The notes under the pieces: generated by a model
Databases searched by the model: none
What the model was told of the DNA's origin: nothing
Seen by the model: the letters and a program-made list of their open reading frames with translations, nothing else
In this document: positions 1 through 6,945 of the stretch, one piece after another
Position numbering within the stretch: the first letter of the stretch is position 1
How the letters are laid out: each line of letters opens with the position of its first letter
NCBI GenBank assembly: GCA_003649695.1
Contig: QMSR01000032.1
Location: 1 to 8,686, forward strand
From: Thermoplasmata archaeon
GTDB lineage: Archaea > Thermoplasmatota > Thermoplasmata > Thermoplasmatales > B87-G9
DNA: 8,686 bases
Direction of reading: 5' to 3'
Program-made: the position numbers and the translations under genes

Positions 1-41
1 GCCTCCTTCACCCGCTCCCTGCCCAACCCCAGGGGCTTCAA
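1..41 (-). CDS. Start of a further operon gene, cut by the window edge (unknown product)
   Basis: Reading leftward, a TTG at 41-39 overlaps the TGA stop of the dehydrogenase gene (40-38) and opens a frame that stays open to the window edge. It begins M-K-P-L-G-L-G-R-E-R-V-K-E-A. A strong ribosome site (GGAGGTG, 50-56) lies 8 bases upstream, inside the end of the dehydrogenase gene, which is why I accept this TTG. Only 13 full codons are visible, so the product cannot be identified. By operon logic it may be another nucleotide-sugar enzyme, such as an acetyltransferase or a dehydrogenase, but that is a guess from context alone. Confidence 0.5.
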   Translation of the reverse strand, partial: MKPLGLGRERVKE

Positions 42-991
42 TCCTGGAGCACCTCCCCCAGCTGGACTTCCCTACCCTCCGAAGCGCTCATCTCCGCGGC
101 CAGGGCGGCGGCCAGGGCCTCGAGCCCCTCCTCCCCGGTCACCGGTGGCCTTGATCTGGCCTCCACGGCCTCGACGAAGGCCTCTATCTCGGCCCTCAGG
201 GGTTCCTTCCCGCCGGCCACGAGCTGCATCTCCGACTCAGGGAGGAAGACCTCGATCCTGTTGTGGATGTAGTCAGCATCGGCGTGTCCGTGTATCCCCG
301 TAAGCCTGAGCCTCCTAACCTTCCTGTAGGCGAGCCAGTTGGTGTTGAGCACAGCCCCCCTCCCGGAGCCGTAATCGAAGAGGGCCGTAATCGCGTCCAT
401 CTTCCCGTAAGGGTGCATGTACGAGCCGCCCGAGGCCCTTACGCTCCTCGGGGCCCCCCCGTAGAACATGTTGAAGATGTCTATGTCGTGGACACCCAGA
501 TCGAGGACCACGCTCACGTCCCTGATCCTCTCCGAAAACGGGCCAATCCTCTCCGCGCCGAGGGAGACGAGCCTTCCCAGCTTACCCAGGATCTTCCTGA
601 GCTGGAGGATCACCGGGTGGAACCTCAGGATGTGACCGACCATGAGGACGGAGTTTCCCCTCTTCGCGGCCTCTATGATCTCCCTCGCCCTGGGGACGGA
701 GTCCGCGATGGGCTTCTCAACCAGGGCCGATATCCCCCTCTCGAGGATGGGAACCGCCACATCCGCGTGTTTGGAGGTCGGGACGACCACGCTGACCGCA
801 TCCACGCTGCTGAGGAGCTCCTCGAGGGGCAGGGCCCTGGTCCCGTGGAGGTTGGCTACGGCCTTTGCGAGCTCTTCGTTGATGTCATGGACCCCGACCA
901 GCTCCACCCTCTCCTCCTTGTGGAGCTCCGAGTAGATCCTAACGTGGGCCCTCCCGAAGGAGCCCACGCCTATCACCCCGACCCTCAGCAT
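38..991 (-). CDS. Gfo/Idh/MocA-family oxidoreductase, probable UDP-N-acetylglucosamine 3-dehydrogenase type
   Basis: A 317-residue NAD(P)-dependent sugar dehydrogenase, of usual family length. Residues 1-120 form the Rossmann domain with GVGSFG at 8-13; the catalytic-lysine motif EKP is at 92-94 (K93); the C-terminal substrate domain carries GHILRFHP (119-126) and DLGVHDID (164-171), with H168/D169 as probable active-site residues. These features match the WlbA/WbpB/GnnA branch and the methanogen UDP-GlcNAc 3-dehydrogenase (EC 1.1.1.374), which oxidise C3 of a UDP-sugar to a ketone for transamination. The adjacent aminotransferase, whose stop lies 5 bases upstream, supports this. The frame extends upstream to an ATG at 1117, but those 42 residues are low-complexity and overlap the aminotransferase, and the Rossmann fold begins cleanly at MLRVGVIG. 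Substrate (UDP-GlcNAc or its uronic acid) and product are inferred; another sugar dehydrogenase of the family remains possible. Confidence 0.88.
   Translation of the reverse strand: MLRVGVIGVGSFGRAHVRIYSELHKEERVELVGVHDINEELAKAVANLHGTRALPLEELLSSVDAVSVVVPTSKHADVAVPILERGISALVEKPIADSVPRAREIIEAAKRGNSVLMVGHILRFHPVILQLRKILGKLGRLVSLGAERIGPFSERIRDVSVVLDLGVHDIDIFNMFYGGAPRSVRASGGSYMHPYGKMDAITALFDYGSGRGAVLNTNWLAYRKVRRLRLTGIHGHADADYIHNRIEVFLPESEMQLVAGGKEPLRAEIEAFVEAVEARSRPPVTGEEGLEALAAALAAEMSASEGREVQLGEVLQD
50..56 (-). promoter_or_regulatory. Ribosome binding site GGAGGTG for the edge gene
   Basis: The minus strand reads GGAGGTG, then 8 bases, then TTG. This is a near-perfect complement to the archaeal 16S rRNA tail (AUCACCUCC). 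It lies within the last codons of the upstream dehydrogenase gene and is the main support for a TTG start at 41. Confidence 0.55.
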
Positions 992-996
992 CCCAC

Positions 997-2085
997 TCAA
1001 GATTCGAGCGCCCTTTTTAGAGAGGTGGCCACCTTCTCTAGCTCTGCCCTTCCGAGTCCCTGGTGCACTGGCAGGCTTAGCACCCTCCTCGAGGCTCCCA
1101 GGGAGACTGGGCAGCACGCGGCGTCGTAGCCCAGCCTCCTGTAGAGGGGCTGCTCCGGGATGGTCCTCGGGTAGTGGACCGCGGTCTCCACCCCTTCCTC
1201 CAACATTCTCTTCCTGACCCTCTCCCTCGGGGTTCCCTCGGGGAGGAGGACTGCGTACTGGTGGTAGACGTGCCTCGCCCAGGGCTCCTCCCTAGGCGTC
1301 TCCACGACCCCCTTTAGCAGTTTGTTGAGGATGGCGGCGTTTCTCCTCCTGGCCTCGACGTTTTCCTCCAGCTTCCCCAGCTGGACCAGGGCCAGGGCGG
1401 CCTGGAGCTCCGTGAGCCTGTAGTTCATGCCAAGGGACACGTGGAGGTACTTTTCCTCCTGGCCCTGGTTTCTGAGGAGCTCGATCCTCCTCCTGAGCCC
1501 CTCGTCGTGGCCGACGATGATTCCCCCCTCCCCGGAGGTCATGTTCTTTGTTGCGTAGAGGGAGAAGGCTGCCAGCGTTCCGAAGGAGCCCACCTTCCTC
1601 CCCCAGGCCTCGGCCCCGTGGGCCTGGGCAGCATCCTCGATGAGGTGCAGGTGGGCGTCCTCGCATATCTCAGAGAGGGCCCTCAAGTCCGCCGGGTGCC
1701 CGAAGAGGTGGACTGCGATCACGGCCTTGGTCCTCGGCCCGATGGCCTCCTTCACCGCCTCAGGGTCCAAGGTAAGGGTGTCCGGGGAAACGTCGGCGAA
1801 GATGGGCCTCGCGCCAACCCAGAGGACGGCGTTGGCCGTCGCTATGAACGTGAACGGGGGAACAACGACCTCGTCTCCCGGCCCGATGCCCAGGGCCCTG
1901 AGGGAGAGCTCCAGGGCCGCCGTGCCGCTGGAGACTGCCAGGGCCCAGGGGACCCTGAGGTACTCGGCGAATCTCCTCTCCAACTCGGCGACCCTGGGAC
2001 CCTGTGCCAGCCTCCCACTCCTGAGCACCTCCAATACAGCCTCTTCCTCCTCCCTGCCGAGGGAGAGCTCAACGAGCCTTATCAT
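997..2085 (-). CDS. DegT/DnrJ/EryC1-family PLP-dependent sugar aminotransferase
   Basis: A 362-residue fold-type I PLP aminotransferase, full length for the family. SSGTAAL (52-58) matches the phosphate-binding segment, EDAAQAHGA (150-158) carries D151 that pairs with the PLP ring nitrogen, and SLYATKNMTSGEGG (175-188) holds the Schiff-base lysine K180. GMNYRLTELQAA (219-230) and HYP (304-306) are further signatures. The family transfers an amino group, usually from glutamate, to a keto-sugar nucleotide in the cytoplasm. Directly upstream of a Gfo/Idh/MocA dehydrogenase, it most likely aminates the 3-keto product, as WlbC/WbpE/GnnB and the methanogen enzymes do. The ATG at 2085 lies 15 bases after the stop of the PLD gene with no obvious promoter between, so the genes look co-transcribed. 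No strong ribosome site is visible before this start. Family assignment is firm; the exact keto-sugar is inferred. Confidence 0.92.
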   Translation of the reverse strand: MIRLVELSLGREEEEAVLEVLRSGRLAQGPRVAELERRFAEYLRVPWALAVSSGTAALELSLRALGIGPGDEVVVPPFTFIATANAVLWVGARPIFADVSPDTLTLDPEAVKEAIGPRTKAVIAVHLFGHPADLRALSEICEDAHLHLIEDAAQAHGAEAWGRKVGSFGTLAAFSLYATKNMTSGEGGIIVGHDEGLRRRIELLRNQGQEEKYLHVSLGMNYRLTELQAALALVQLGKLEENVEARRRNAAILNKLLKGVVETPREEPWARHVYHQYAVLLPEGTPRERVRKRMLEEGVETAVHYPRTIPEQPLYRRLGYDAACCPVSLGASRRVLSLPVHQGLGRAELEKVATSLKRALES

Positions 2086-2100
2086 CTAAGCTGGATTCCC

Positions 2101-5100
2101 TCAACTGATTTTTGTCTTTGCGACAACGACCGCAACGACGAGGATGATGAGCAACGCTGGCACCGCAACGGCGTCGGCCAGGGATGGGTCATAGCCAGGG
2201 GTCGGGTCCTTCACCGTGAAGACCAGTGCGGGTACGTAGGAGTCCTCACCGGGAGAGACCCTCCTTATGGACCTGTCCTGGCTCGCCGATGGTGCGGGAT
2301 CCGGGTTGTAGGAGCTGGAGCCGTACCACACCGCGTCCACGACCTTAATGAACGTCGAGCCCGGGAGTACGTGGCAGAGGAGGACCTCGTCCCCGGAGTC
2401 GTCCAGGTTCCACGAACCAGTGAAGAGACTGGTATCGTAAGGAGTCAGGTCAGGCACCTCAGGGTCGGTCCCGGCTATCTCGAAGTCTGGCTTGAATCCA
2501 TAAATCGTTTCGAATGTAGAAGCATCATAGGCTATCACGGCATAGGAGTAAGGGCCGATGGAGGATCCCGAGGGGAACCTGTACATGCCCTCGTCGTCCC
2601 CCATGGGGTTCTCGGAGTCCCCGATGAGGTAGTTGGAGAGGTCTATTGTCTCGTTGGTTGGGTTGAGGATCTCGACCCACTCACCTTGGACGCCGGAGGA
2701 GCTGTAGTAGAGCACCTCGTTTATCACCGGGTGCACGGGCCTCCACGAAGTCCCCTTCAGGGAGGAATGCAGATTCGATATGAAGTCCTTGACCCTCTGC
2801 GCATACTGGGCGCTGTTGATGATCACGAGCGTTTCGGTGTGGTTCAGGTTGGCGCTCTTCGTGGGGTTCATGGAGCCGAAGGCGACGTATGAGAAGTCTT
2901 GGTCGCCGTACAGGGCCCAGAGCTTCATGTGAACCTTGACACCCTCAGGCCCGCCCCTAAACAGAACCACGGGCGGGTCGCCGTCAAGCCACTCATCCCT
3001 GGATATGTGCTCCCAGAAGTAGTAAAGGGCCTTGTAGCTCGAGTCTGCGTTGAGGATCTCATTGAAGACAGCGTGGAACTCGCCCGAGGGCTCCATGGAG
3101 GTCATCCACTCGAGCACGTCCATAACCACGGAGGCCGTGGAGAAGATGTACTGGCCCGTGTAGAGGTGGGTGGAGACATCGTCGTCCTTGAGCATGGAGT
3201 AGACTGATTTGATGAGCTTCCCCGCCTCCCAGAGCTGGTATGAATCGTAGCAGGCGTAGTGCGAGGGGCCGAAGTAGACCTGCATGAGGAGGTTCTCATC
3301 CGTGGTTGTGGAATGGATGAAGGCCAGGCCAGAGTCGTCGTCTGGATCCTGAGTCCCGAAGTCCCCGTTAATGTAGTCCGAGAAGGCGTTCTCGAAGACG
3401 TAGCTGAGCGCCTCACTCTCAAACCTCATGACGACTTCGTAGTTGTCGAAGGATCCCACGTCGAAGTTCATGGAGCCGACGTAGACGATGTTGTCTATGA
3501 CCAGGAACTTGGAGTGCATGATGTGTATGGAATCGTAGGTTTGCTCGTAGGACTCATCCGTAACCACCGTTATGCCCGCCGCAATCATGTTTTGTACCGC
3601 CTGGGAGTCTGCAGAGTCGTCGTCCACGACCACCTGGACCTCCACACCCCTGTTGTGGGCCTGGACGAGGTAGTCAGCGATCTCGGTATCCTCGAAGAAG
3701 GCGATTGCCGCGTGGATCCTATCGCTCGCCGCCTCGATGTCCGAGAGGAGGTCGTTGCGCAGGGTGCTCTTGTCGTCGGGCATGAGGTAGAGCCTCGTGG
3801 AAACGTCCTCCAGGTCCGTGTACACCATCAGAATCCTATCGTGGTATTCTCCGGAGACCTCCCGCTGCACCACGTAAGGGACGAAATACTCAACCTGCGT
3901 ACTTGAGTCGTGGAAGGCCGCAAGTGGGATGATCGGGTACTGGGAGCTGTCGATGTCCAGGGTGGCCGTCTGGGTCCAGGTGCCGATGTCGTAGTCCACC
4001 AGCCTCAGAAGGTAGTTGGATCCATCGAACTCCACGAGGGCGAGGCTGATGGCGGAGCTCCCTAGCGGGGCGTAGAGCCTCAGCTGCTCTAGGTCCCCGG
4101 AAGAGGAGTAGACGACGTGGTTCGAGTAGGAGACGGATGCGTATGAGTCTATCGTGGTGATAACGACATCGTCGTTGGTTTCGTCAACCCAGGCTATGAA
4201 GGCTCCCGAAGGGCCTACCGAGGCCGAGGGGGAGTGGCCCTTGACGCCTGAACCCCCCACGCCCGGGTAGCCCTGGTAAAGAACGCTGGGGGAGTCGCTG
4301 TCGTCGACGACTGCGTAGCCGACGTACGGAGCGCTTCCAACGAAGGGCACTATGAACTTGGAGGCGGAGGAGTCGTAGGCTATGTTGAGCCCCAGGAACT
4401 CGTCGTACACGGAGCTGTAGTAGATCCACCCGTAGGCGACCCTCCCGGAAGTCGAGAGTATGGCATAGCGGATCTCCGAGTCGCCGTTCGTGGTATCCTC
4501 TACTGTGAAGGCGGCCAGGACGTAATTGGTCCCTGCGGCCATGCGGAGCTGCGCATAGGACCCGAAGTCGTACCAGATGCCGTAGCTGCCCACAACCGAT
4601 AAGGTGTTCAGGGAGACGACGGTGTAATAATAATCGTTCCCGTACGAGGTATAGTAGGCCACGAACGCGTAGTCCCCCTGCACCGCCAGGTCCAGGACGT
4701 ACTCGCCGTCGGAGCCCCAGGTAACGTTCACCACGTTCGCCGTGCCCGAATAGTAGACGAGTGCCAGGTATGCGTCGACCTTGCTATCGGTGTTGTTCCA
4801 CGCGCTGTAGGCAAATGCAAAGCCCCCTGGAATCTCGACGGGCATCGTAACCGAAAGGACTGTCTCCCTGTAGTCGACCACGTACATCCTGGAATAGCGG
4901 AAGTCCGCCTTGTCCCTGAAAAGGGCCTTCAACATTCCCTCCCCCTCGAAGTTTTCGTTGGACTCTTGCAGCCAGACGAGGTACTCGCCGGTGGCCCAGG
5001 GGAGCTGAGTCAACTCATTCCTGTACGCCGTGGAGCCTAACTGAAAATTGTTGAGCTTTGACGGGAACGAGAGATCGCTCCAATTGATGCCCTCAACTAG

Positions 5101-5220
5101 GACGGATCCCGCCGGAGCCTGCCCTTCAGCCTGGAATTGAACCAGCAGGATGAAGAGCAGGAGAAGAGGAATCCACCTCTTCACAATATTACAATCGTAA
5201 TTAATATTAATTTTACTCAT
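2101..5220 (-). CDS. Secreted, membrane-anchored phospholipase D-like protein with lamin-tail domain
   Basis: A 1039-residue predicted surface protein. Residues 14-31 look like a signal peptide (KRW, then a leucine-rich core). Residues about 40-470 are beta-rich, full of Tyr, Ser, Gly and Asp, with loosely repeated strands suggesting a propeller-like domain. The first PLD domain (about 475-620) has H569-x-K571-x4-D576 followed by GSMN (582-585); the second (about 640-815) has H764-x-K766, D773 and GSMN (782-785). Two HKD half-sites in one chain form one catalytic centre in the PLD superfamily, which cleaves phosphodiesters in lipids or nucleic acids. A lamin-tail domain follows (about 829-970: INEVLYYSSSGVQGEWVEIL), then a hydrophobic helix (about 1016-1034) and a short KTKIS tail, implying a C-terminal anchor with the bulk outside the cell. 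N-glycosylation sequons occur at N46, N142/N143, N165, N793 and N856. A TATA box 30 bases upstream supports the ATG at 5220. First gene of the amino-sugar operon. The substrate is unknown: nuclease or phospholipase are both open. Confidence 0.88.
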   Translation of the reverse strand: MSKININYDCNIVKRWIPLLLLFILLVQFQAEGQAPAGSVLVEGINWSDLSFPSKLNNFQLGSTAYRNELTQLPWATGEYLVWLQESNENFEGEGMLKALFRDKADFRYSRMYVVDYRETVLSVTMPVEIPGGFAFAYSAWNNTDSKVDAYLALVYYSGTANVVNVTWGSDGEYVLDLAVQGDYAFVAYYTSYGNDYYYTVVSLNTLSVVGSYGIWYDFGSYAQLRMAAGTNYVLAAFTVEDTTNGDSEIRYAILSTSGRVAYGWIYYSSVYDEFLGLNIAYDSSASKFIVPFVGSAPYVGYAVVDDSDSPSVLYQGYPGVGGSGVKGHSPSASVGPSGAFIAWVDETNDDVVITTIDSYASVSYSNHVVYSSSGDLEQLRLYAPLGSSAISLALVEFDGSNYLLRLVDYDIGTWTQTATLDIDSSQYPIIPLAAFHDSSTQVEYFVPYVVQREVSGEYHDRILMVYTDLEDVSTRLYLMPDDKSTLRNDLLSDIEAASDRIHAAIAFFEDTEIADYLVQAHNRGVEVQVVVDDDSADSQAVQNMIAAGITVVTDESYEQTYDSIHIMHSKFLVIDNIVYVGSMNFDVGSFDNYEVVMRFESEALSYVFENAFSDYINGDFGTQDPDDDSGLAFIHSTTTDENLLMQVYFGPSHYACYDSYQLWEAGKLIKSVYSMLKDDDVSTHLYTGQYIFSTASVVMDVLEWMTSMEPSGEFHAVFNEILNADSSYKALYYFWEHISRDEWLDGDPPVVLFRGGPEGVKVHMKLWALYGDQDFSYVAFGSMNPTKSANLNHTETLVIINSAQYAQRVKDFISNLHSSLKGTSWRPVHPVINEVLYYSSSGVQGEWVEILNPTNETIDLSNYLIGDSENPMGDDEGMYRFPSGSSIGPYSYAVIAYDASTFETIYGFKPDFEIAGTDPEVPDLTPYDTSLFTGSWNLDDSGDEVLLCHVLPGSTFIKVVDAVWYGSSSYNPDPAPSASQDRSIRRVSPGEDSYVPALVFTVKDPTPGYDPSLADAVAVPALLIILVVAVVVAKTKIS

Positions 5221-5245
5221 AAAAGAACATTCCGGGGATGACTAT

Positions 5246-5254
5246 CTTTATATA
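5246..5254. promoter_or_regulatory. TATA element shared by two divergent promoters
   Basis: The plus strand reads CTTTATATA and the minus strand TATATAAAG. The box centre is near 5250. Counting 26 bases left puts a start near 5224, about 4 bases before the PLD-gene ATG (5220), giving a nearly leaderless mRNA. Counting 26 bases right puts a start near 5276, about 10 bases before the thermosome ATG (5287). No other TATA-like sequence is visible in the 66-base divergent gap, so the same element probably serves both directions. Confidence 0.65.
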
Positions 5255-5275
5255 GAACTACAAGTTTAGCGTCTC

Positions 5276-5282
5276 AGGTGAT
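5276..5282 (+). promoter_or_regulatory. Ribosome binding site AGGTGAT that decides the thermosome start
   Basis: AGGTGAT is a 7-base match to GGAGGTGAT, the complement of the archaeal 16S rRNA tail, and lies 4 bases before the ATG at 5287. The in-frame GTG at 5278 is part of this site, so it is better read as ribosome site than as start codon. The predicted transcript start (about 5276) falls at its left edge, so the leader may consist of little more than this motif. Confidence 0.6.
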
Positions 5283-5286
5283 TTCC

Positions 5287-6927
5287 ATGTTGGGCGGCGT
5301 TCCAGTGTTGATTCTCAAGGAGGGAACGAGGAGGGAGAGGGGCAAGGAGGCTCAGAAGAACAACATTGCTGCAGCGAGGGCGGTGGCCGATGCCGTCAGG
5401 ACCACCCTCGGGCCCAGGGGCATGGACAAGATGCTCGTCGATACGCTGGGGGACATCACGATCACCAATGACGGTGCGACGATCCTGAAGACCATCGACA
5501 TAGTGCATCCGGCCGCAAAGATGATGGTGGAGGTTGCAAAGGCGCAGGATCAGGAGGTCGGCGACGGCACGACCACCGCGGTCGTCCTCGCTGGTGAGCT
5601 CCTGAAGTATGCTGAGGAGCTCATCGACAGCAACGTGCATCCCACGATCATCATCAAGGGCTACAGGATGGCCGTGGAGAAGGCCATTGAGAGCCTGAAG
5701 CAGGAGGGCTTCGCCATCAAGGTCAATCCGGACGACGAGGAGACGCTCAAGAAGATAGCCATAACTGCCATGACCGGCAAGAACGTGGGCGGGGCGAAGG
5801 AGCACCTGGCGGATATTGCGGTCAAGGCCGTCAAGTACGTTGCCAGGGAGGTGGACGGTAAGCTGAAGGTGGACGTGGATGACATCAAGATCGTGAAGAA
5901 GCACGGTGGTGGCGTCACGGACACCGAGATCATCAACGGCATCATCATCGACAAGGAGAAGGTCCACCCCAGGATGCCGACGATCGTGAGAAACGCGAAG
6001 ATAGCGCTCATAAACGCCCCTCTGGAGATCAAGAAGACCGAGTTCGACGCCAAGATCCAGATCAGGAGCCCCGAGCAGATCAAGGCCTTCATCGAGCAGG
6101 AGGAGAAGGAGCTCAAGAAGATGGTGGACAGGATCAGGGAGGTGGGCGCCAACGTGGTCTTCTGCCAGAAGGGCATCGACGACGTTGCGCAGCACTTCAT
6201 GGCCAAGTACGGCATTTACGCGGTCCGCAGGGTTAAGAAGAGCGACATGGAGAAGCTGAGCAAGGCCACTGGGGCCAGGATCGTGACCAGCCTCGACGAC
6301 CTCAGCCCCGAGGACCTCGGCGAGGCGGAGTTGGTCGAGGAGAGGAAGGTGGCCGACGAGAAGATGACCTTCGTCCTGGGCTGCAAGAACCCCAAGAGCG
6401 TGACGATCCTCGTCAGGGGAGGGACCGAGCACGTGGTGGACGAGGTCGAGCGCTCAATCCACGACGCCCTCCGCGTCGTGGGCGTGACCCTCGAGGACGG
6501 GCTTGCGGTCCCCGGAGGCGGTGCGCCTGAGATCGAGGCTTCTCTTGCGTTGCTGAAGTACGCCCCCAAGGTGGGAGGCAAGGAGCAGATCGCGATCGAG
6601 GCCTTCGCCAGGGCCCTGGAGAGCATACCCAAGGCGCTGGCCGAGAACGCCGGCCTGGACCCGATCAAGATCCTCATCGAGCTCAGGAAGGCCCATGAGG
6701 AGGGGAAGAAGACCTACGGTATCGACGTGGTCGAGGGCAAGATAAGGGACATGCTGGAGATCAACGTCATCGAGCCCTTCAGGGTGAAGAAGCACGCCTT
6801 CGAGAGCGCCAGGGAGGTGGCGACCATGGTACTACGCATCGACGACGTCATCAACGCCAAGGGAGAGGAGAAGAAGGAGGAGAAGGAAAAGGAGAAGCCC
6901 GAGACCCCCAAGTTCCCCGAGTTCTGA
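5287..6927 (+). CDS. Thermosome subunit (group II chaperonin)
   Basis: A 546-residue group II chaperonin subunit, normal length. It folds proteins in the cytoplasm as an ATP-driven double-ring complex. The equatorial domain is recognised from PVLILKEGT (6-14), TTLGPRGMDKMLVD (39-52), NDGATIL (61-67) and the nucleotide-binding GDGTTT (92-97), and closes with GGGAPE (410-415), LAENAGLDPI and the C-terminal MVLRIDDVINA. The intermediate and apical domains lie between. The tail is a short lysine/glutamate-rich stretch ending TPKFPEF, not the Gly-Gly-Met repeats of many archaeal and bacterial chaperonins. An in-frame GTG at 5278 would add three residues (M-I-S), but it overlaps the ribosome site, and starting at the ATG gives the family-like MLGGVPVLILKEGT. 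It is transcribed alone, from a promoter divergent to the PLD operon, and followed by a T-tract. Which subunit type (alpha, beta or other) cannot be told here. Confidence 0.97.
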   Translation: MLGGVPVLILKEGTRRERGKEAQKNNIAAARAVADAVRTTLGPRGMDKMLVDTLGDITITNDGATILKTIDIVHPAAKMMVEVAKAQDQEVGDGTTTAVVLAGELLKYAEELIDSNVHPTIIIKGYRMAVEKAIESLKQEGFAIKVNPDDEETLKKIAITAMTGKNVGGAKEHLADIAVKAVKYVAREVDGKLKVDVDDIKIVKKHGGGVTDTEIINGIIIDKEKVHPRMPTIVRNAKIALINAPLEIKKTEFDAKIQIRSPEQIKAFIEQEEKELKKMVDRIREVGANVVFCQKGIDDVAQHFMAKYGIYAVRRVKKSDMEKLSKATGARIVTSLDDLSPEDLGEAELVEERKVADEKMTFVLGCKNPKSVTILVRGGTEHVVDEVERSIHDALRVVGVTLEDGLAVPGGGAPEIEASLALLKYAPKVGGKEQIAIEAFARALESIPKALAENAGLDPIKILIELRKAHEEGKKTYGIDVVEGKIRDMLEINVIEPFRVKKHAFESAREVATMVLRIDDVINAKGEEKKEEKEKEKPETPKFPEF

Positions 6928-6930
6928 AAC

Positions 6931-6938
6931 GTTTTATT
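6931..6938 (+). promoter_or_regulatory. TATA-like box for tRNA-Cys
   Basis: GTTTTATT is centred about 26 bases upstream of the mature tRNA-Cys 5' end (6961), the normal distance from an archaeal TATA box to the transcription start. It lies just after the thermosome stop codon, so it may overlap the terminator region of that gene. The match to the TATA consensus is moderate. Confidence 0.45.
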
Positions 6939-6945
6939 CCCTCAA

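Noticed and set aside
992..1117. 42-residue N-terminal extension of the dehydrogenase from an ATG at 1117
   Set aside because: It would overlap the aminotransferase by about 120 bases, is low-complexity (G, R, K, S, P) and precedes the natural Rossmann start MLRVGVIG at 991.
263..1129. Plus-strand open frame of 288 codons
   Set aside because: It is antisense to the dehydrogenase gene, with proline- and arginine-rich, low-complexity translation and no motif.
1441..2892. Long plus-strand open frame of 483 codons
   Set aside because: It is antisense to the aminotransferase and PLD genes, whose motifs are clear. The translation has no recognisable domain and is rich in V, G, R, E and D, as expected for a shadow of GC-rich coding DNA.
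2101..5220. PLD protein as part of a defence system
   Set aside because: PLD nucleases occur in defence operons, but this one is exported and anchored outside the cell and sits with sugar-biosynthesis genes. No helicase, sensor or other defence partner is present.
5266..6432. Minus-strand open frame of 388 codons opposite the thermosome gene
   Set aside because: The translation is dominated by L, D, H and V, typical of the reverse complement of GAG/AAG/GTC-rich coding sequence, while the opposite strand encodes an unmistakable thermosome.
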